Shown here one piece after another: positions 12,279 through 14,448 of a stretch of 14,448 bases of DNA. Under the pieces are notes generated by a model. That model saw nothing but the letters and a program-made list of their open reading frames with translations, made no database searches and was not told the origin of the DNA. Made by a program: the position numbers and the translations under genes. The number at the start of each line of letters is the position of its first letter. The stretch's first letter is position 1. Location: positions 1 through 14,448 of the forward strand of contig VAWY01000002.1 of the NCBI GenBank assembly GCA_005888335.1, given 5' to 3'. This DNA is from Actinomycetota bacterium. Its GTDB lineage: Bacteria > Actinomycetota > Thermoleophilia > Solirubrobacterales > Solirubrobacteraceae.

Positions 12279-13092
12279 ACGGTCGCACGACCCCGCTGGC
12301 CGCACCTCGCTTCTCGAGGAAGTCGGCCATCGCCCGCAGCGTCTCCGGTGTGCCGAGCGCGAGCGCCTGCGCGTGCTCCTCGAGCTTGAGCAGGTCCTCG
12401 AACGAGAGCGCCTGGCCCCGGTTGATCAGGTCCTTGGCCATGGCCAGCGTCGCCGGGGTCGTCTCGGCCATGCGCGTCGCGATCCTCATCGCCTCGCGCT
12501 CGGCTTCGGGCGGCGTGGCGACGAGTCGGTTGACGAGGCCGACCGCGTGCGCCGCGTCGGCCGACCACTCCTCGCCCAGGAGCATCATCTCCTTGGCCCT
12601 CAGCGTCCCGACCGCGCGGGGCAGCAGCCACGCGCTGCCGAGGTCAGGTACGAGGTTGCGGCGGACGAAGATCTGGCAGAAGCGCGCGTCGCCCGCGGCC
12701 ACCACGAGATCGCAGGCCAGCACGACGCTCCACCCGGCGCCATAGGCCGGCCCACTGACCGCGGCGACGATCGGCAGCCGGGAGCCCCGCAGGCGTGTGA
12801 CGAGCCGCTGCAGCCGGCGCAAGACGTCCAGGCGCGGCCACGGCTCGCCGGACGCCACGCGCGCGCCGACGTCCGCGAGGTCCCCGCCGGCCGAGAACGC
12901 CCGTCCGGCGCCGGAGAGCACGAGGGCGCGGACCGTCTCGTCGGCCTCGATCTCGTCGAGCGCGCGCAGCGCCGCGTCCACCAACGGGACGCTGAGCGCG
13001 TTGAGCCGCGCGGCGTCGTCGAGCCGCAGGTGCGCGACGGTGCCGTGGCGCTCCCAGTGGGCCAGCGTCTTCGTGAGCTGCTCGGTGGCCAC
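12271..13092 (-). CDS. Enoyl-CoA hydratase/isomerase family protein (crotonase, PaaG-like)
   Basis: The protein has 273 residues with a GTG start 3 bp after the acyl-CoA synthetase stop; no strong ribosome-binding site, so translation may be coupled. The oxyanion-hole regions are RAFSAGGDL (64-72) and SGPAYGAGWSVVLACD (113-128). At the site where true hydratases have Glu144 (PEI) there is phenylalanine (F142). LVPDLGSAWLLPRAVG (147-162) carries D150, the position of the catalytic aspartate in PaaG-type isomerases. It may therefore isomerise a double bond or epoxide in an acyl-CoA rather than hydrate one. E168 or a neighbour may take the place of Glu164. It works with the upstream synthetase, which would supply the CoA ester. 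The substrate cannot be told. Confidence 0.9.
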   Translation of the reverse strand: MATEQLTKTLAHWERHGTVAHLRLDDAARLNALSVPLVDAALRALDEIEADETVRALVLSGAGRAFSAGGDLADVGARVASGEPWPRLDVLRRLQRLVTRLRGSRLPIVAAVSGPAYGAGWSVVLACDLVVAAGDARFCQIFVRRNLVPDLGSAWLLPRAVGTLRAKEMMLLGEEWSADAAHAVGLVNRLVATPPEAEREAMRIATRMAETTPATLAMAKDLINRGQALSFEDLLKLEEHAQALALGTPETLRAMADFLEKRGAASGVVRPST

Positions 13093-13095
13093 GGC

Positions 13096-14448
13096 TCAGG
13101 ACCCCTGATAGTGGCCGGCGTAGCGCTCGCGCAGCACGTTCTTCTGGACCTTGCCGGTCGAGGTGCGCGGAAGCTGGTCGGTGACGATGATCGCCTTGGG
13201 GATCTTGAACGAGGACAGCCGCTCGCGGGCGTCGGCGAGGACCTGCCGCTCGTCGAGCGCGGCCCCCGGGGCCGGGACGGCGACCGCGGTGATCGCCTCG
13301 GTCCAGCGCGGGTGCGGCAGGCCGATGACGACGACCTCGCCGATGCGCGGATCGGCGTACAGGGCCTTCTCGACCTCGATCGAGGCGACGTTCTCGCCGC
13401 CGGTCTTGATGACGTCCTTCTTGCGGTCCTCGAACCAGAGGATGCCGTCGGCGTCGAAGTGGCCGACGTCGCCGGAGTGCAGCCAGCCGTGCTCGAAGGC
13501 CCTGGCGCTGGCCGCCTCGTCGCGCAGGTAGCCCTCGAGCGCGTGCGGGCCGCGGTAGACGATCTCGCCGCTGGAGCCCTGGGGCAGCAGCATGCCGTCG
13601 TCGTCCATGATCGCCACCTGGACGTTGCGCGTCGGGGTGCCCACCGCGCCGGTGTGCGTGAGCTGGTGCTCGGGCCGGAAGACCGTCGCGATCGGCGACA
13701 TCTCCGTCTGGCCGAAGAGCAGCGCGAAGTCGCAGCCGAAGGCCTCGATCGCGCGGCGCAGGTCGGCGTCGGGCATCGGTGCCATGGCGTAGACCGCCAG
13801 GCGCAGGCTGGAGAGATCGCGGCGCTCGAGATCGGGGTGCTCGAGCAGCTCGCGGTACATCATCGGCAGCGCGAAGATCACCGTCAGGCGCTCGGCTTCG
13901 ATGCGCTCGAGCAGCGCGGCGGCGTCGAAGCCGCGCATGACGTCCAGCGCCCCGCCGGCGAGCGCCACCGGCGTGGCGAAGCAGTTGAGCTGGGCGGTGT
14001 GGAAGAGCGGCAGGAGCGCGGCGACGCGATCCTCGGGACCGAAGCGCAGGTCCATCACCGCGCTGGTCGATTCGAGGTAGATCGCCAGGTGGCTGCCGAC
14101 GACGCCCTTGGGTGCGGCGGTCGTGCCCGACGTGTACAGATACGTCAGGGGGTCGCGGTCCTCGACGAAGCAGGCGGGCTCGTCGGCCGGCGCGCCGCTC
14201 ACGAGCTCGTCGAGCGGCGTCCAGCCGGCGCGGGCGTCGGGGACGCCGGTGCCGCGGGCGAGGAAGACCTCGCGAACCCCCGGCGCGTCCGCGAGCGAGG
14301 GGGCCAGCCAGTCGGCGAGCTGGGTCTCGACCACGACGCCACGGGCGCGCGAGTGCTCGAGCACGTAGCTGACCTCGGCCGGTTGCCAGCCGAGGTTGAT
14401 CGGGACGCAGACGACGCCGAGCTTCGCGCAGGCGTAGTAGGTCTGGAG
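13096..14448 (-). CDS. AMP-dependent acyl-CoA synthetase, N-terminus outside window
   Basis: 450 residues are visible. The frame is open to the last base of the window (beginning LQTYYACAKLGVVCVPINLG), so the start lies beyond 14448, and an internal start at about 14364 is rejected. Adenylate-forming enzyme motifs are all present: the P-loop YLYTSGTTAAPKGVVGSH, then FGQTEMSP, SGEIVYRGPHALEGYL, then HSGDVGHFDADGILWFEDRK with KDVIKTGGENVASIEVE, and the C-terminal lysine motif PRTSTGKVQKNVLRERY. It should activate a carboxylic acid with ATP and CoA through an acyl-AMP. Fatty or aromatic acids are both possible. It is the upstream partner of the crotonase gene in a leftward operon. The domain order is normal, with no frameshift seen. 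Confidence 0.93.
   Translation of the reverse strand, partial: LQTYYACAKLGVVCVPINLGWQPAEVSYVLEHSRARGVVVETQLADWLAPSLADAPGVREVFLARGTGVPDARAGWTPLDELVSGAPADEPACFVEDRDPLTYLYTSGTTAAPKGVVGSHLAIYLESTSAVMDLRFGPEDRVAALLPLFHTAQLNCFATPVALAGGALDVMRGFDAAALLERIEAERLTVIFALPMMYRELLEHPDLERRDLSSLRLAVYAMAPMPDADLRRAIEAFGCDFALLFGQTEMSPIATVFRPEHQLTHTGAVGTPTRNVQVAIMDDDGMLLPQGSSGEIVYRGPHALEGYLRDEAASARAFEHGWLHSGDVGHFDADGILWFEDRKKDVIKTGGENVASIEVEKALYADPRIGEVVVIGLPHPRWTEAITAVAVPAPGAALDERQVLADARERLSSFKIPKAIIVTDQLPRTSTGKVQKNVLRERYAGHYQGS

Noticed and set aside
11369..12745. 458-codon plus-strand frame across DUF2182 and the crotonase gene
   Set aside because: It is out of frame with DUF2182 and antisense to the crotonase, and its composition is arginine/glycine/serine-rich.
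13096..14364. Internal start of the acyl-CoA synthetase at about 14364
   Set aside because: The frame continues to the window end with normal family sequence (YYACAKLGVVCVPINLGWQP), so the gene begins outside the window.

Overview
This is a very GC-rich, gene-dense stretch of bacterial chromosome. Third codon positions are strongly G/C, several starts are GTG, and genes overlap by ATGA or sit a few bases apart. The gene families (PucR-type regulator, DUF2867, SnoaL, DUF899, DUF2182, many acyl-CoA enzymes) suggest an actinobacterium, possibly of the Thermoleophilia/Solirubrobacterales type. That placement is inference, because no rRNA or other marker gene is present. No gene-free stretch exceeds 300 bases. 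I saw no tRNA, rRNA, CRISPR array, transposase or convincing intrinsic terminator.

Left part (1-2340): this is the damaged end. A metallo-beta-lactamase-fold lactonase-like gene, cut by the window edge, has lost about ten codons and its frame near 487-495. It converges on an intact PucR-family regulator. Divergent from that regulator is only the first ~75 residues of an FAD-dependent monooxygenase. This runs directly into the last ~55 codons of a sigma-70-like factor (region 4) in another frame. Two broken genes and a chimeric junction within 2.3 kb point to past rearrangement or to an assembly problem.

Middle-left (2353-5533): a DUF2867 gene and a zinc alcohol dehydrogenase run leftward as an operon. 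They diverge from a TetR regulator and a SnoaL-thioesterase fusion gene, which run rightward. The short space between the two units holds a 30-bp dyad with a perfect 12-bp core, the likely TetR operator.

Middle (5548-9861): a long 578-residue acyl-CoA dehydrogenase-like flavoprotein and an exported L,D-transpeptidase lie on the minus strand. A small cupin and a class III nucleotide cyclase with a long helical N-terminal region follow on the plus strand.

Right (9868-12278): SRPBCC, ArsR, DUF899 and DUF2182 genes form a tight four-gene operon. A perfect GCAACC-TTT-GGTTGC operator lies in front of it, just after a possible -10 box. The operon looks self-regulated by its ArsR protein, with a thioredoxin-like protein and a Cys/His-rich membrane protein as outputs.

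Right edge (12271-14448): a leftward pair encodes an acyl-CoA synthetase (cut by the window end) and a PaaG-like crotonase, 3 bp apart. It converges on the DUF2182 gene with an 8-bp overlap of the coding ends. Several genes (the acyl-CoA dehydrogenase, the hotdog thioesterase domain, the crotonase and the synthetase) act on acyl-CoA, so the neighbourhood is mainly a lipid or aromatic-acid catabolism region.

I do not see a clearly new defence, mobile or biosynthetic system. The most unusual items are the chimeric junction near 2150, the broken lactonase, the SnoaL-hotdog fusion, and the ArsR operon with its operator.
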